Origin: JBBDYH01 sp040901795
GTDB taxonomy: Bacteria > Planctomycetota > Planctomycetia > Pirellulales > JALHPA01
Assembly: GCA_040901795.1 (NCBI GenBank)
Contig: JBBDYH010000052.1
Span: 1 to 35,525 of the forward strand
Reading direction: 5' to 3'
DNA length: 35,525 nt
Shown here piece by piece: positions 34,079 to 35,525 of this stretch. Every line of letters starts with the position of its first letter. The first letter of the stretch is position 1. The notes beneath the pieces are model-generated. The model worked only from the letters and a program-made list of their open reading frames with translations. It had not been told where the DNA came from and searched no databases. The translations under genes and the position numbers were made by a program.

Positions 34079-35467
34079 ATGCACACTCGTCCGCTGCAGC
34101 GCACCCTCGCTGTTGTCGCCATCTCCCTTGGGTTCGCTATTACGTCGGCTGCGGCGCAGGACGCCGATGAAGATCTCATCCAACTCGTCGTCAACTTGCT
34201 CGGCGAAAACGACAAGGACCTGCGGTCACTGGGGCTGGAGCAGGTGCGGACCGAGGCCAAGGGGGATGCGGCCACCAGGCGATTTGCGGCGCTGCTGCCG
34301 AAACTGCCGCCGGACGCTCAGGTGGGTTTGCTGCGTGCTCTGTCCGATCGTGGTGACAAGGCCGCGCGTCCGGCGGTGCTCGACGCGCTTAAGAACAGTC
34401 GCGAGGAGTCGGTCCGCGTAGCGGCAATCACTGCCTTGGGCGGACTTGGAGAACAAACTGATCTGCGGCTCTTGGTGGAGTTGCTGGGCAAAGGCGCCAA
34501 GGCCGAGCAAGACGCTGCGCGCACTAGCTTGGTTCGCATCCGTGGCGAGACGATCCCCCCGGCCATCGCCGCAGAGATGAAACGAGCGACTCCACCACTC
34601 CGCGTAGCGCTGATCGAAATCCTGGCGACACGCCGGGCACTCGATACGGTTCCCGATCTGCTGTCGGTCGCTCTCGACGCTGATCCGAAGGTGCGTACCG
34701 CGGCGATGGCGGCGCTGGGGCAAATCGCCGGTCCGGAGCATATTCCCGGCATGGTGCAGGCCGTGCTCAAAGCCCAACCAGGCGCCGAGCGCGAGGCGGC
34801 CGAAAAGGCGATCATGTTTGTCTGCGGACGGAATGCCGATGCCCAAAAGCGCGCCGATCCATTATTAGCCGCGATGGATGGCCTCAACGAAATGGACCGG
34901 ACCGCGCTATTGCCGACACTGGGACGTATCGGCGGTCCTCAAGCGCTCCGAGCGGTCGAGGCGGCGATCGCCGATGCCGACCTCACGCGTCACGAGGCCG
35001 GCCTTCGCGCTTTGTGCAATTGGCCGAATGCGTCGGTCGCTCCCCGGCTCATCGAATTGGCCCAATCCGACAAACACCCGGACCATCGAACCACGGCGCT
35101 GGCCACTTTGATTCGCGTCGCGCCATTGCCAGATGGCCGACCAGATCGAGAGAAACTGGAGTTGGTTCGCAAAGTCATGGAGATGTGCCAGACGGACGAG
35201 CAGCGGAAGCTAATGCTGAAACGCTCCTCGGCCATCCGCATCGTCGAGACGCTGAGGTTTGTCCTGCCCTATCTCGACCAGCCGACGTTCGCCGAACAGG
35301 CCTGTGAAAGCGTTGTCGAGCTGGCGCACCATCGCGGGTTGCGAGAGCCCAATAAGGCCGAGTTCCACCGTGCGCTCGACAAGGTGATTGAAACGAGCAA
35401 AGACGCCGTCGTCGTCGATCGCGCGAACCGCTACAAGAAGGATCAGACCTGGGTTCGGCCGAAGTAA
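34079..35467 (+). CDS. Exported HEAT-repeat protein
   Basis: 462 residues from ATG 34079, with AAGAGGA nine bases upstream; the frame is open for 39 more codons but only this start gives a signal peptide (HTRPLQRTLAVVAISLGFAITSAAA, cleavage near AQD). The rest is a continuous array of HEAT/PBS-lyase-like repeats of about 30 residues: AARPAVLDALKNSREESVRVAAITALGGLG, DTVPDLLSVALDADPKVRTAAMAALGQIAG, and others. It is probably a periplasmic protein-binding scaffold with no catalytic motif. The C-terminus ends in a basic segment (NRYKKDQTWVRPK). Its divergent orientation to the PSCyt1 gene suggests a related or co-regulated role, but that is inference. Confidence 0.85.
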   Translation: MHTRPLQRTLAVVAISLGFAITSAAAQDADEDLIQLVVNLLGENDKDLRSLGLEQVRTEAKGDAATRRFAALLPKLPPDAQVGLLRALSDRGDKAARPAVLDALKNSREESVRVAAITALGGLGEQTDLRLLVELLGKGAKAEQDAARTSLVRIRGETIPPAIAAEMKRATPPLRVALIEILATRRALDTVPDLLSVALDADPKVRTAAMAALGQIAGPEHIPGMVQAVLKAQPGAEREAAEKAIMFVCGRNADAQKRADPLLAAMDGLNEMDRTALLPTLGRIGGPQALRAVEAAIADADLTRHEAGLRALCNWPNASVAPRLIELAQSDKHPDHRTTALATLIRVAPLPDGRPDREKLELVRKVMEMCQTDEQRKLMLKRSSAIRIVETLRFVLPYLDQPTFAEQACESVVELAHHRGLREPNKAEFHRALDKVIETSKDAVVVDRANRYKKDQTWVRPK

Positions 35468-35494
35468 CCGACGCCACGTTGAGCCGGAAAGTCG

Positions 35495-35525
35495 CGGCTC
35501 GCTCGCTGCCCCTCCGAGCGAGCCG
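35495..35525 (+). terminator. Hairpin after the HEAT gene, at the window end
   Basis: CGGCTCGCTCG (35495-35505) pairs perfectly with CGAGCGAGCCG (35515-35525) across a 9-base loop. It lies 27 bases after the stop. What follows is outside the window, so a T-run cannot be checked; the design matches the other dispersed hairpins. Confidence 0.5.

Overview
The window looks like chromosomal DNA from a planctomycete, probably Pirellulales or a close relative. The protein content supports this: two Tat-exported Gfo/Idh/MocA oxidoreductases, a PSCyt1/DUF1592-type cytochrome protein with a DUF1552 partner, an ECF sigma factor translationally coupled to a planctomycete-type Ser/Thr kinase, and an extracellular protein with the LEDRxxLS N-terminal motif. 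GC is high, and the spacers are full of short hairpin repeats. I saw no rRNA, tRNA, CRISPR array, transposase or phage genes. Family assignments come from motif recognition, not database searches.

Layout. 1-623: a Phd-type antitoxin and a PIN toxin broken by a one-base frameshift. 648-2031 (minus): a PadR repressor overlapping a HAAS-type membrane protein, with a recognisable promoter. 2277-2837: a GNAT acetyltransferase. 3147-6407 (plus): a secreted oxidoreductase, a membrane fatty-acid desaturase and a PAP2 phosphatase. 6179-15389 (minus): eight tightly packed genes, read in the order Rieske oxygenase, SnoaL-like exported protein, alpha/beta-hydrolase-like protein, two B12-binding radical SAM enzymes, two acyltransferase-like proteins and a GH3-type acyl-adenylating enzyme. 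This looks like an uncharacterised biosynthetic operon, plausibly for a modified lipid or acyl conjugate, and is the best candidate for a new system.

15796-25349 (plus): ECF sigma factor, then a 1550-residue kinase-TM-TPR-HAF-dockerin fusion, then two secreted repeat proteins. Each secreted-protein gene is preceded by a nearly identical 113-bp leader with two hairpins. The kinase reading frame has absorbed intergenic-type repeats, namely a four-copy 24-bp tandem repeat and a MITE-like inverted-repeat element, without loss of frame.

25350-26210: non-coding DNA with hairpins and dispersed repeats. 26211-28281: a second Tat oxidoreductase and a HEAT-repeat protein. 28347-28993: an intact VapBC-like toxin-antitoxin pair. 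29015-33755 (minus): PSCyt1/DUF1592 protein with a LamG insert, then a small HicA-like two-gene module, then the DUF1552 protein. 34079-35467: an exported HEAT-repeat protein. The window ends in a strong hairpin.
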